64,000 nt of DNA from Aeromonas salmonicida subsp. salmonicida (GTDB taxonomy: Bacteria; Pseudomonadota; Gammaproteobacteria; Enterobacterales; Aeromonadaceae), in NCBI RefSeq assembly GCF_001643305.1, contig NZ_LSGW01000071.1, positions 96,110 to 160,109 on the forward strand, read 5' to 3'. Positions 16,367 to 26,363 of the stretch are shown here, in pieces. The first letter of the stretch is position 1. Each line of letters starts with the position of its first letter. The notes beneath the pieces were generated by a model that was not told where the DNA came from, did not search any database, and was given only the letters and a program-made list of their open reading frames with translations. The position numbers and the translations under genes are program-made.

Positions 16367-17266
16367 ATGAAGAAGTTTGCCAAGATCCTCCTCGCCTGCT
16401 TTTGCCTGTTGCTGGTAGCTGCCGCCATGCTGCTGGGCTACAGCGAGTGGACCGTCTCGGACACCCGCCACTACACCTATGACGACGTCGATGCGGTGCC
16501 CTACAACAGGGTCGCACTGGTGCTCGGCACCTCCAAGTACCTGATTGGCGGCAGTTCGAATCACTACTTCAAATACAGGATCAAGGCCGCCGCCGAGCTC
16601 TACAACAATGGCAAGGTAGACTACATACTGGTCTCCGGTGACAACGCGACCGTCCAGTACAACGAGCCACGCCAGATGCGACGCGCCCTGATCCAGGCCG
16701 GCATTCCGGCCAAGGTGATCTACAGCGACTACGCCGGCTTTCGTACCCTGGACTCCATAGTGCGCGCCAAGGAGGTGTTTGGTCAGGCCCACTTCACAGT
16801 GGTGTCGCAGGCCTTTCACAACGAGCGAGCCATCTTTATCGCCCGCCACTTCGGCATCGAGGCCGTCGGCTTCAACGCCAAGGATCCCAGCGCCTATCAG
16901 GGTATCAAGACCCGGGTGCGCGAGGTGTTTGCCCGGCTGATGGGGCTGCTCGACCTCTATGTTTTGGACAAGGGACCCAAATTCCTCGGCGAGCCCATCG
17001 TCATCGGCGGCCCGGTTCCCTGTCTGACATTGAGTACCCTGGGTATGAGCCAGCCCTGCCTGCCCATTCCCCCTGTGACTCAGGACAAGCAGCCGCGCGA
17101 CAAGACCGCTCCCGCCGTCAATGCCGCCAGCTCGGCCGCGGCGACCAGTGCCGCATCGACCACGAGCGCAGCAGCAACGACTGGTATATCGCCTGCAACC
17201 AGTGCTGCCACAGCGACCAGTTCGTCGGCTGCAACCAGTGCAGCAGGCGCCAATCCAACGCCCTGA
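16367..17266 (+). CDS. SanA/YdcF-like inner-membrane protein with long Ala/Ser/Thr tail
   Basis: 299 residues. An N-terminal membrane helix (LLACFCLLLVAAAMLLGY) is followed by a DUF218/SanA domain (ALVLGTSKYLIGGSSN, YILVSGDNATVQYNEP, TVVSQAFHNERAIFIARHFG) that faces the periplasm. SanA relatives affect envelope barrier function and vancomycin sensitivity in E. coli. After about residue 240 comes a low-complexity tail made almost only of Ala, Ser and Thr, absent from E. coli SanA. The ATG at 16367 matches the family start; the frame extends to 16322 without support. Confidence 0.85.
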   Translation: MKKFAKILLACFCLLLVAAAMLLGYSEWTVSDTRHYTYDDVDAVPYNRVALVLGTSKYLIGGSSNHYFKYRIKAAAELYNNGKVDYILVSGDNATVQYNEPRQMRRALIQAGIPAKVIYSDYAGFRTLDSIVRAKEVFGQAHFTVVSQAFHNERAIFIARHFGIEAVGFNAKDPSAYQGIKTRVREVFARLMGLLDLYVLDKGPKFLGEPIVIGGPVPCLTLSTLGMSQPCLPIPPVTQDKQPRDKTAPAVNAASSAAATSAASTTSAAATTGISPATSAATATSSSAATSAAGANPTP

Positions 17267-17272
17267 CCAGAC

Positions 17273-17306
17273 AAAAAGAGACCCGCCGGATAGCGGGTCT
17301 CTTTTT
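17273..17306. terminator. Bidirectional terminator between the SanA-like gene and sodA
   Basis: AAAAAGAGACCCGC and GCGGGTCTCTTTTT form a 14-bp stem around a six-base loop. It has A-runs and T-runs on both sides, so it can serve both convergent genes. Confidence 0.93.
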
Positions 17307-17331
17307 GTGAATGGAACAAGACGCTAGCAGA

Positions 17332-17946
17332 TCAGGCCAGCGCCTGCCGGTAACGACGTTCCACTTCGTCCCAGTCGATCACGTTGTAAAACGCAGCTAT
17401 ATAGTCGGGACGCTTGTTCTGGTACTTGAGGTAATAGGCGTGCTCCCACACGTCCAGCCCCAATATGGGCGCATGGCCCTGCATCAGGGGACTGTCCTGA
17501 TTGGCGCTGCTCTCCACCTGTAATTTGCCCTCCTTGTCGACCACCAGCCAGGCCCAGCCGCTGCCGAAGCGGCTCAACGCCGCCTGGGTGAAAGCCTGCT
17601 TGAAAGCATCCAACCCTCCCAGATCCCGCCGGATCGCCTCCGCCAGCTCGCCAGTCGGCTCACTGCCGCCTTGCGGGCTCATCACCTGCCAGAACAGGCT
17701 GTGGTTGGCATGGCCCCCCCCATGATTGCGCACCGCCCCCTGCACTTTGACCGGCAGGCTGTCGAAGCGGGCAAGCAGCTCATCCACCGGCAGGGCGGCC
17801 AGCTCGGGGAACGCTTCCAGTGCGACGTTGAGGTTGGTGATGTAGGTCTGGTGGTGACGACTGTGGTGGATCTCCATGGTCAGCGCGTCTATGTGGGGTT
17901 CCAGCGCATCGTAGGCGTAAGAAAGGTCTGGCAGGGTATGGCTCAT
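17332..17946 (-). CDS. sodA: Manganese superoxide dismutase
   Basis: Fe/Mn-family superoxide dismutase of 204 residues, converting superoxide to oxygen and peroxide in the cytosol. Metal ligands are seen in order: His in [13 protein letters not shown], His in [10 protein letters not shown], Asp and His in [17 protein letters not shown]. The [11 protein letters not shown] and DQDSPL-like region favour Mn over Fe. The ATG at 17946 has AGAGGTG upstream. It follows the TPR gene by 21 bases, so both are probably transcribed together from the Fur-controlled promoter near 18470. Confidence 0.93.
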   Translation of the reverse strand: MSHTLPDLSYAYDALEPHIDALTMEIHHSRHHQTYITNLNVALEAFPELAALPVDELLARFDSLPVKVQGAVRNHGGGHANHSLFWQVMSPQGGSEPTGELAEAIRRDLGGLDAFKQAFTQAALSRFGSGWAWLVVDKEGKLQVESSANQDSPLMQGHAPILGLDVWEHAYYLKYQNKRPDYIAAFYNVIDWDEVERRYRQALA

Positions 17947-17967
17947 GATCACCTCTTTTTATTGTGA

Positions 17968-18447
17968 TTAATGTAGTTGATGGGCGGGCTCGGCGTGGCA
18001 CAGGCACTGACAGAGGCAACGCTGAATGGCATCCTGAGTGCCGTGCTTGCGCACGAAGGCGATCAGCTCGGTATGGGTGCTGCGGGTATGGCGCAGAGCC
18101 GCGGCCCGCAGTGGGCTCGGACAGGCGGGGGACTGGCTGGTAGCAAGCAGACAATCGTGGATATGGCACAGCAGGTCGGCTGCACGGTCCGGCAGCGTCA
18201 TGGCGATCAACAGATCTGCCAGATTGTGGTGAGCCACCACCAGGGCAGCCACTGCCTCGTCTGCATCGTGCCAGAAAGAGAACTGCTGGCGAGCCAGCCA
18301 CAGCGCCTGCTGATAATAGGAGAGTGCCTTGGCGTACTCGCCGGCATCGAAATAGCGATTGCCACTCAGGGTCTGCTGCTTCCAATGCACCATGCTGCTG
18401 TCCGAGTCGGTTGTCCCGACCCATCCCTTCACCCAGGTTCCTGTCAT
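17968..18447 (-). CDS. Small TPR-like protein upstream of sodA
   Basis: 159 residues from ATG 18447. A tetratricopeptide-like helix pair is visible (LSGNRYFDAGEYAKALSYY and AALVVAHHNLADLLIAM), and the C-terminus carries a CLCQCLCH cysteine cluster. In Pseudomonas the Fur-regulated fumC-orfX-sodA operon has a protein of similar size in the same place, so a shared role in iron-limited oxidative defence is plausible but unproven. A GTG at 18459 is an alternative start that would run into the Fur box. Confidence 0.75.
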   Translation of the reverse strand: MTGTWVKGWVGTTDSDSSMVHWKQQTLSGNRYFDAGEYAKALSYYQQALWLARQQFSFWHDADEAVAALVVAHHNLADLLIAMTLPDRAADLLCHIHDCLLATSQSPACPSPLRAAALRHTRSTHTELIAFVRKHGTQDAIQRCLCQCLCHAEPAHQLH

Positions 18448-18462
18448 GATCCCAGCCACTTA

Positions 18463-18483
18463 AATGATAATAATTATTATTTA
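18463..18483 (-). promoter_or_regulatory. Fur box controlling the TPR-sodA unit
   Basis: AATGATAATAATTATTATTT is a near-perfect Fur inverted repeat (consensus GATAATGATAATCATTATC) just upstream of the TPR gene start at 18447. MnSOD genes are commonly Fur-repressed, so iron limitation should induce this operon. The divergent lipase gene lies 200 bp away and may also be affected. Confidence 0.85.
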
Positions 18484-18692
18484 ACTTATATAGTGACCGA
18501 ATACAAGGGATACTTGATCTTCGCCGGCCTGACGCCTTCTCCCCTCCTGCCCATATGGGTAGGGCTTTTTTGAATCTGTCTGTTTAGTGATCACTTGCAC
18601 AGATGCAACTGGCTGGGTTGGCCATGCTGGCGGGTACTGGCATGAAGCCGGTGGCTGTCGGATGGACAGCCTATTTCACAAGGATGATGACG

Positions 18693-19604
18693 ATGAAAAG
18701 ATGGCTATTGGTGCTGCTGTGCGCCCTGCCCATGCTGGGTCAGGCGGCAGGTTATACCCAGACCCGTTATCCCATGGTGCTGGTGCATGGATTGTTCGGC
18801 TTCGACAAGCTGCTCGGGGTCGATTACTTCTACGGTATCCCCCAGGCCCTGACCCGGGACGGTGCCCGCGTCTATGTCGCGCAGGTCTCGGCTACCCACA
18901 GCTCGGAACTGCGCGGTGAACAGTTGCTCAAGCAGGTACAGCAGGTGCTCGCCATCACGGGTGCTGACAAGGTCAACCTCATAGGTCACTCCCACGGCAG
19001 CCCCACCATACGTTATGTCGCCTCTGTCGCCCCGGAACTAGTCGCCTCCGCCACCAGCGTGGGGGGCGTCAACTATGGCTCCGAGATAGCGGACCTGGTG
19101 CGTGCCAACGTAGCCCCTGGCTCGATAGCCGAGAAACTGGCGGTCGCGGCCGCCTCGGCACTCTCTGGTGTCATCTCGCTGCTCTCCGGTGGCAGCCAGC
19201 TGCCACAGGATCCTCTCGCCTCCCTCGATGCGCTCACCAGCGCGGGAGCCCAGCGCTTCAACCAGCGCTACCCAGAGGGGCTACCCAGCCAGTATTGTGG
19301 CGAAGGGCCGCTGCGCGCCGCCAACGGCGTCTACTACTTCTCCTGGAGCGGGCACGGCAGCATGACCAATGTCCTGGATCCGGTGGATCCTGCGCTGGCC
19401 CTCACCAGCACCTTTTTCAGCGAGCCCAATGACGGCCTGGTCGGGGTATGCAGCAGCCACCTCGGCAAGGTGATCGATACCGGCTACCGGATGAACCATC
19501 TGGACGAGGTCAATCAGTCGTTTGGCATCCATCACCTGTTTGATACCGATCCTGTCACCCTCTACCGCCAGCACGCCAACCGCTTGCAGGGTCTGGGGCT
19601 ATGA
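18693..19604 (+). CDS. Secreted triacylglycerol lipase (family I)
   Basis: 303 residues with signal peptide (LLVLLCALPMLGQAAG). Family I.1/I.2 features: oxyanion segment YPMVLVHGLFGFD, nucleophile GHSHGS with Ser near residue 100, catalytic Asp in EPNDGLVG, catalytic His in MNHLDEVNQ, and two Cys (SQYCGEG, VGVCSSH) placed for the conserved disulfide. Several ATGs are clustered; the one at 18693 has AAGGA at proper spacing. The gene overlaps the foldase by ATGA, as expected for a lipase that needs its own chaperone before type II secretion. Confidence 0.93.
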   Translation: MKRWLLVLLCALPMLGQAAGYTQTRYPMVLVHGLFGFDKLLGVDYFYGIPQALTRDGARVYVAQVSATHSSELRGEQLLKQVQQVLAITGADKVNLIGHSHGSPTIRYVASVAPELVASATSVGGVNYGSEIADLVRANVAPGSIAEKLAVAAASALSGVISLLSGGSQLPQDPLASLDALTSAGAQRFNQRYPEGLPSQYCGEGPLRAANGVYYFSWSGHGSMTNVLDPVDPALALTSTFFSEPNDGLVGVCSSHLGKVIDTGYRMNHLDEVNQSFGIHHLFDTDPVTLYRQHANRLQGLGL

Positions 19605-20353
19605 AGCGATCCCTCCTTCTCGCCCTGCCTCTGGGCGGAGCCTTCTTGCTGGGGGCCGCCCTGTTATGGCCCGACCCGCCGCCGAGTCTGAATGCCGCCC
19701 CCGAACAGGGAGCCCTGCGTCATCAGCTGGCCCAACGCCTGGAACAGGGCGAGGCTGACGCAGAGAACCCACTGCTGGCCCGCTACCAGGTTTTTCTGGC
19801 GGCGGAGGGCCGCCTGACGGTGCCGACGGATCCGGACCTCGCCAGCCTGCAGCAGCTGTTTGACCAGCGTGAACAACTGCGCCAGCAGAGCTTCACCCCG
19901 GCCGAGCAGGATCAGCTGTTTGCCGAAGACAGACTGATGGAGCAGTGGACCCTGCGCCGCAAGGCGCTAGCCCAGGCGAGCGATGCCGACAAGAAGATGC
20001 TGGCCGGTGAACTCGAACTCTGGCTGACGGAGCAGCCCCAATGGTTCAGAGAAGCAGAGGTCAACAGCCGCCTGCTCGGCGAGTTGCAGACGCTGGCGCA
20101 ATTACCCCCTGCCGAGCGGGAAGCCGTGCTGCTGGAGCAGCTGGGACCAGAGGCCGTGGATCGACTGCATCAGCTGGAACAGAGTCAGCAAGGGTTCGAG
20201 CAGCAGCTGGCAGGCTATCTGGCCGAGCTCACCCCTTTGCCCGCCCTTGATCGGGCCGAGCAGCAACAGGAGATACTGGCGCGCTGGTTTCCCGCCGAGC
20301 AGTGGCGGCGGGTCGAGGCACTGACCCGGTTGCGGCTCGAAGAACAGCCATAA
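19601..20353 (+). CDS. Lipase-specific foldase (Lif/LipB), short form
   Basis: 250 residues: an N-terminal membrane anchor (LLALPLGGAFLLGAALLW) and then an all-helical, Gln/Glu/Leu-rich periplasmic body, typical of the steric chaperones that fold family I lipases. The family signature RxxFDY(F/C)LSA appears only in degenerate form as LLARYQVFLAA around residues 63-73, and the protein is much shorter than Pseudomonas Lif (about 340). The tight overlap with the lipase gene supports the assignment. Confidence 0.85.
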   Translation: MKRSLLLALPLGGAFLLGAALLWPDPPPSLNAAPEQGALRHQLAQRLEQGEADAENPLLARYQVFLAAEGRLTVPTDPDLASLQQLFDQREQLRQQSFTPAEQDQLFAEDRLMEQWTLRRKALAQASDADKKMLAGELELWLTEQPQWFREAEVNSRLLGELQTLAQLPPAEREAVLLEQLGPEAVDRLHQLEQSQQGFEQQLAGYLAELTPLPALDRAEQQQEILARWFPAEQWRRVEALTRLRLEEQP

Positions 20354-20358
20354 ACAGC

Positions 20359-20650
20359 AAGGGGGCCGCGATGGCCCCCTTGCTTCATGCTGCAACCGCA
20401 CTCATTATCGCTTGTTGGCCCTCGGCAGTGGCTGCCAGGTTCAGGGGAATAGACTACAGCGACAAGGGGGCCCTGATGGTCCCCTTGTTTCATGCTGCAA
20501 CCGTACTTATTGCGGCTTGTTGGCGCCGGGCAGTGGCTGCCAGGTCCAGGGGAATAGACCACAACGACAAGGGGGCCCTGACGGCCCCCTTGTTTCATGC
20601 TGCAACCCTACTTATTGCGGCTTGTTGGCGCCGGGCAGTGGCTGCCAGGT
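20359..20650. repeat. 105-bp tandem repeats made of a gene tail plus its terminator (2.8 copies)
   Basis: Three units start at 20359, 20464 and 20569, spaced exactly 105 bp. Each holds the hairpin AAGGGGGCC/GGCCCCCTT and, on the minus strand, the last codons of the gene at 20612-21328 (W-Q-P-L-P-G-A-N-K-P-Q-stop). Copy 2 keeps this peptide intact; copy 1 reads W-Q-P-L-P-R-A-N-K-R-stop. Copy 3 is the real gene end and diverges at 20651 into coding sequence. A 23-bp filler separates copies. Being a multiple of three, the array leaves a meaningless frame open on the plus strand. Confidence 0.93.
20569..20591. terminator. Terminator hairpin shared by lipase operon and the convergent gene
   Basis: AAGGGGGCC-ctgac-GGCCCCCTT forms a 9-bp GC-rich stem with flanking A and T residues. 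Two further copies at 20359 and 20464 belong to the tandem repeats, so the lipase operon faces three stems in series. Confidence 0.8.
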
Positions 20651-21328
20651 GAGACGGGTCACCTGGGTGCCTTGCACATCGCACTTGAGGTTCAGATCCT
20701 GCCAGCCCTTGTCCTGGCGCAGGGAGACCTCTCCTTCGATGCCCGATTCACTCACCTTGAGCGTCTTCTGCTCGAAGGTCACCTTGTCGCCCCTGGCCAG
20801 ATCCATCAGCTTGCCGTTGCAGAGCCAGTGGGTGAGTTCGGCACCTTTCAGCTTGACGCTGCCACTGCTGGCTTTCTGCTCCGCAGGGCTGATGGCAAAC
20901 AGCCTGGCCAGGTCAGCAGATCGCTTGGTGAGCCAGGCTTCACGCTGTTGCATGCTTATTTTGCTGACGAACTCGGCAGGCTGTCCCTTGTTGTCAAGCC
21001 AGTGGGTCAGCTTGCCTTGCTCATCGAAGGCAAACTGGGCGGCAGGTTCTCTGACCCCGAACAGCTTGCCCCCCTTGAAGTAGTAACGGCTCTCCCCTTG
21101 CAGCTTGCCCTGCTCGTTCATGATGGGCACAGCTATGATGACGGGGGTGCCATCGATCCAGGCCTTGATCTCCACACCGTCATGACTGAACAGACGGGTG
21201 TCGAGGGCGCTATCGGCCCCCCGGTCGATCAGGGTGAACTGCTCCGCAAGAGAAGCGGCCAGAGAAGGTAGGGAACAGAGTCCCAGTGTCAGAGCAGTCA
21301 CTGTGTTGCGCATTATGTTCCTGTGCAT
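20612..21328 (-). CDS. Exported protein of unknown function
   Basis: 238 residues from the ATG at 21328 (AGGAAAA upstream) with a signal peptide (NTVTALTLGLCSLPSLAAS). The body has beta-strand patterns (SRYYFKGGKLFGVREPA, KVTFEQKTLKVSESGIEGEV) and two Cys (THWLCNGK, NLKCDVQG) that could pair. I do not recognise a family. It is probably periplasmic. Its last codons and terminator are duplicated downstream as the 105-bp array. Confidence 0.75.
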   Translation of the reverse strand: MHRNIMRNTVTALTLGLCSLPSLAASLAEQFTLIDRGADSALDTRLFSHDGVEIKAWIDGTPVIIAVPIMNEQGKLQGESRYYFKGGKLFGVREPAAQFAFDEQGKLTHWLDNKGQPAEFVSKISMQQREAWLTKRSADLARLFAISPAEQKASSGSVKLKGAELTHWLCNGKLMDLARGDKVTFEQKTLKVSESGIEGEVSLRQDKGWQDLNLKCDVQGTQVTRLTWQPLPGANKPQ

Positions 21329-21359
21329 GGTTTTCCTGTGGTAGGCCAACAGGCCAAGG

Positions 21360-21755
21360 TTAACTCTCTATCAGCCAGGCCCGCAGCGCTTCCCTGTGCT
21401 TGTCACTCAAGGGAAGGGATTGGCGGGTCTGATAGTCAAAATGGATCAGGGTCGTTTCGCCGGTGACGGCCAGCTCACCGCCCTGCCAGGCTTCCTGCCA
21501 GAGCGTGAAGGAGCTGGATCCGATGCGGCGCACCCCGGTGTTGATCGATACCTGCTGACCATAAAACAGCTCGCGTTTGAACTGTACCGTATAGCCCGCG
21601 ATGATCAGATGCCAGTTATGCACATCCAGCTCGGGAGAGAAGATGCGAAACAGGGGATCCCGCGCCGCCTCGAACCAGACCGCCGGCACCGTATTGTTGA
21701 TGTGGCCGAGGGCATCTGTCTCTTGAAAACGGGGTTGGATCTGCATTTCCAGCAT
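21360..21755 (-). CDS. Hotdog-fold acyl-CoA thioesterase (4HBT family)
   Basis: 131 residues from ATG 21755, which has AAGGAG eight bases upstream; the longer frame to 21800 is not needed. The segment RFQETDALGHINNTVPAVWFE is the 4-hydroxybenzoyl-CoA thioesterase/YbgC signature with the catalytic Asp and the HINN turn. It probably hydrolyses acyl-CoA thioesters in the cytosol, substrate unknown. It may be transcribed with the following exported-protein gene, 31 bases away. Confidence 0.85.
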   Translation of the reverse strand: MLEMQIQPRFQETDALGHINNTVPAVWFEAARDPLFRIFSPELDVHNWHLIIAGYTVQFKRELFYGQQVSINTGVRRIGSSSFTLWQEAWQGGELAVTGETTLIHFDYQTRQSLPLSDKHREALRAWLIES

Positions 21756-21907
21756 GGGCGACTCCTTGTCAGCAGGGGCTTGGCAGCTAGCCATCATCAA
21801 TGAATCAAGATGTTACCTGATATCCAGTCCAAAAGGACAGGGGCGGCACTGCTCCCCGGTACTGGCCAATCTCTGTCGCAACCCCTGGCAAGCCTTGGCT
21901 CAGGACA

Positions 21908-21938
21908 AAAAAATACCCCGCACACCCGGGTGTGCGGG
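21908..21938 (-). terminator. Terminator of katG
   Basis: CCCCGCACACCC and its exact reverse GGGTGTGCGGGG form a perfect palindromic stem. On the minus strand it is followed by TATTTTTTTG, 16 bases after the katG stop. Confidence 0.95.
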
Positions 21939-21953
21939 GCAGTCGGGTCAGCC

Positions 21954-24230
<2,277 letters not shown>

Positions 24231-24245
24231 TCATAAGCATCGTCC

Positions 24246-25922
24246 TTACTCGGGGCGAAGCCAGGCACTGCGAAAATCAAACCAGCCGAGGGCCGTCATG
24301 CGCACCCCGTGCACGCCGACCCGGCTCTCCAGCTCCAGCCAGTGGTGGAACAGGGGCACGAACCAGCCCTGTTGCTGCACCCGGGCCAGCAGAGCGCGCG
24401 GGCCCGGCTCCTCACCGCTGGCACGCCACCGGGTCAGGCCCTGCCATAAAGCATGCTGACTGGCCCACACCTTGTGCAGCAGCGGCGTGCCTAGCAGCCA
24501 GGCGTAGGGGGCGAAGGCATGCTCGTGCTCCAGATTGAGGGTGCCGAGCCAGAGATCCACATCCTCATCCACCCCGCTCACCCAGCGGCCGTAATCCAGG
24601 GTGCGAACCTCCAGCCGGATCCCCTGTTCTGCCAGCAGGCTGGCCATGGCGCCGGCACACTCGTTGAACTCCAGATGCTGATTGAAACAGGCCAGCACCA
24701 GCCGCGTCGGCAGTTGCTCCGGCGTTGGCAATGACGCAGGCAGGGCCTCGCGCCAGTGGGGCAACAGACCCAGCGCACTGGTCCAGCCCCGCTGTAACTC
24801 GGGGGCGACCCGTGCCATCAGGGCGATGGGGTTGAGCAGCTGGGCCAGCCAGTGACGCAGGGCAGGATCCTGCAAGGAGACGGATCTGTCGTCCTGCAGC
24901 AGGAAGTAGCAGCCGGATTCAAGCTCGGATTCACCGCGCATGGTGCCGAGTTCAGGGCTGTCACGTCCCAGCTGCAGGTGGGTCTCCAGCCGCTCCGCCA
25001 GCTCCGGCAGCATCCAGATGTCGATCTCGTCAAGCAAGGCACGCAGACCAAAGTAGTCGTCAAACGCCTCCAGACAAAGGTGCAGGGGATCGTTGGCGGT
25101 CACCTTGTAGGGGCCCGTGCCCACCGGCTGCAGGGCAAAGCCCGCCTCCCCCTTGAGCTCCCGCGGCAATATGGTCGCCACCGGTTCGGCCAGCAGGTGG
25201 GGCAGCAGAGGATCCGGGCTGTCGAGATACAGATCCAGAGTGCGTGGCCAGGGGCTCTCCAGCCGAACCAGATGGGCGAACAGGGGGCGATCCCGCAGTG
25301 CCAGCAGACTCTCCATCACATCTTCTACCACCAGCTCGCGACCGTGGTGAAAGCGCACCACCGGCCTCAGATAGAAGCGCCAGTGACAGGGCCCCAGACA
25401 CTCCCAGTGGTGGGCCAGATCCCCTTCGATTTCCCCATTTTCCTCATTTCGTCGGGTGAGACCGTTGAAGATCTGCCGGCTCAGGTGAATTTCGGAGCGA
25501 CGCAGCGGATCCGTGGGCAGCAGCTGGGGCAGCGGCCGGTAGTAGGGCACCCGCAGGATCTGGCGTCCCTCCCGGGTGGCCTGGCCGAGCTGCTCGATCA
25601 GCAGCGGGGTGAGCAGATCCAGCCGACCTTCCGCCAGCCGCACCGCCTGGGCAAGCTGGCCCTGACTCAACAGATCCCGCAGGCGGCGCCGGGTCAGACT
25701 CTCCTGGCTGTCGAGCAGGGTGAGCCGGGAGCGCCGTCCCCTGCCCGCCTCGGCTGACCAGCTGAGCCAGCCCTGATCCTGCATCCGCCGCAGCAGCAGG
25801 CGGGCGTTGCGTGGGGTGCAGCAGAGCAGGTCCGCCACTTCGGCGAGACTTGCCTCCCGCTCATCGCAGCCAAGCTGCTGGGCGAGTCGTTGAAACTGCT
25901 GATAGAGGCGACTGGTCGGCAT
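24246..25922 (-). CDS. sgrR: SgrR-type transcriptional regulator
   Basis: 558 residues with an N-terminal winged helix (LAEVADLLCCTPRNARLLLRR, WLSWSAEAGRGRRSRLTLL) and a C-terminal solute-binding-protein-like domain (RSEIHLSRQIFNGLTRRNEENG, HHWECLGPCHWRFYLRP, FHHGRELVVEDV, MTALGWFDFRSAW). It matches the remembered E. coli SgrR throughout, and the start MPTSRLYQQF fits its MPSGRLQQQF. In E. coli SgrR activates the sRNA gene sgrS during glucose-phosphate stress; here an SgrT-like gene is divergently placed. An upstream ATG at 25952 is an alternative. Confidence 0.9.
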   Translation of the reverse strand: MPTSRLYQQFQRLAQQLGCDEREASLAEVADLLCCTPRNARLLLRRMQDQGWLSWSAEAGRGRRSRLTLLDSQESLTRRRLRDLLSQGQLAQAVRLAEGRLDLLTPLLIEQLGQATREGRQILRVPYYRPLPQLLPTDPLRRSEIHLSRQIFNGLTRRNEENGEIEGDLAHHWECLGPCHWRFYLRPVVRFHHGRELVVEDVMESLLALRDRPLFAHLVRLESPWPRTLDLYLDSPDPLLPHLLAEPVATILPRELKGEAGFALQPVGTGPYKVTANDPLHLCLEAFDDYFGLRALLDEIDIWMLPELAERLETHLQLGRDSPELGTMRGESELESGCYFLLQDDRSVSLQDPALRHWLAQLLNPIALMARVAPELQRGWTSALGLLPHWREALPASLPTPEQLPTRLVLACFNQHLEFNECAGAMASLLAEQGIRLEVRTLDYGRWVSGVDEDVDLWLGTLNLEHEHAFAPYAWLLGTPLLHKVWASQHALWQGLTRWRASGEEPGPRALLARVQQQGWFVPLFHHWLELESRVGVHGVRMTALGWFDFRSAWLRPE

Positions 25923-26022
25923 AAAAGAGGAAATCCTGTTGCTATAAGTCATCAGTTTTTACTTCCGCATTTTAGCTCAATACTGCTGATGAACATGAGA
26001 GCCACAGCACAGGAGCATCATC

Positions 26023-26199
26023 ATGAACCAGCAAAGCGCCCCCAAACCGAACCGGATCCAGCAAACCCTGCGTCGTTACTTCAAGCGGATCCTGCCTCGC
26101 CCGCTGACCCTGATCGAGGATCCCATGAGCCAGCTCAACCGCCTGATGCAGTGGGACATGCACCAGATCGATGACAAGGAGTATCGTCGCCGCCTCTGA
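26023..26199 (+). CDS. sgrT: SgrT-like small protein (glucose-phosphate stress), within a candidate sgrS locus
   Basis: 58 codons with AGGAG seven bases upstream, divergent from sgrR. The peptide contains RRYFKRILPRPLTLIED and RLMQWDMHQID, which resemble the core and the C-terminal LMQWD of E. coli SgrT, an inhibitor of the glucose permease PtsG. In enterics SgrT is encoded on the regulatory RNA SgrS next to sgrR, and Aeromonas versions have been reported as far as I recall. I could not identify the ptsG-pairing stretch or an SgrS terminator in 26200-26360, so the RNA function is unproven. Confidence 0.68.
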   Translation: MNQQSAPKPNRIQQTLRRYFKRILPRPLTLIEDPMSQLNRLMQWDMHQIDDKEYRRRL

Positions 26200-26363
26200 G
26201 TGCAGCCCCGGTTGCTCAAAGGCGAGGCCCATCGCCAGCGGATGCCATTGCTTTACCGGATTGGGTGGTTTACATCGCCGCTGAGCCTGATAGATTGGAC
26301 GTCTATCCATCTATAACTGCCCAACTGTAACTGCGACAAGCAACATCCAACAAGGAGTGTGTG

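Noticed and set aside
20302..20652. 116-codon frame through the 105-bp array
   Set aside because: Open only because the repeat length is a multiple of three; it encodes repeats of hairpin and gene-tail DNA.
21911..21938. Perfect palindrome as an attachment or recombination site
   Set aside because: It is followed by a T-run right after katG and is fully explained as a terminator.
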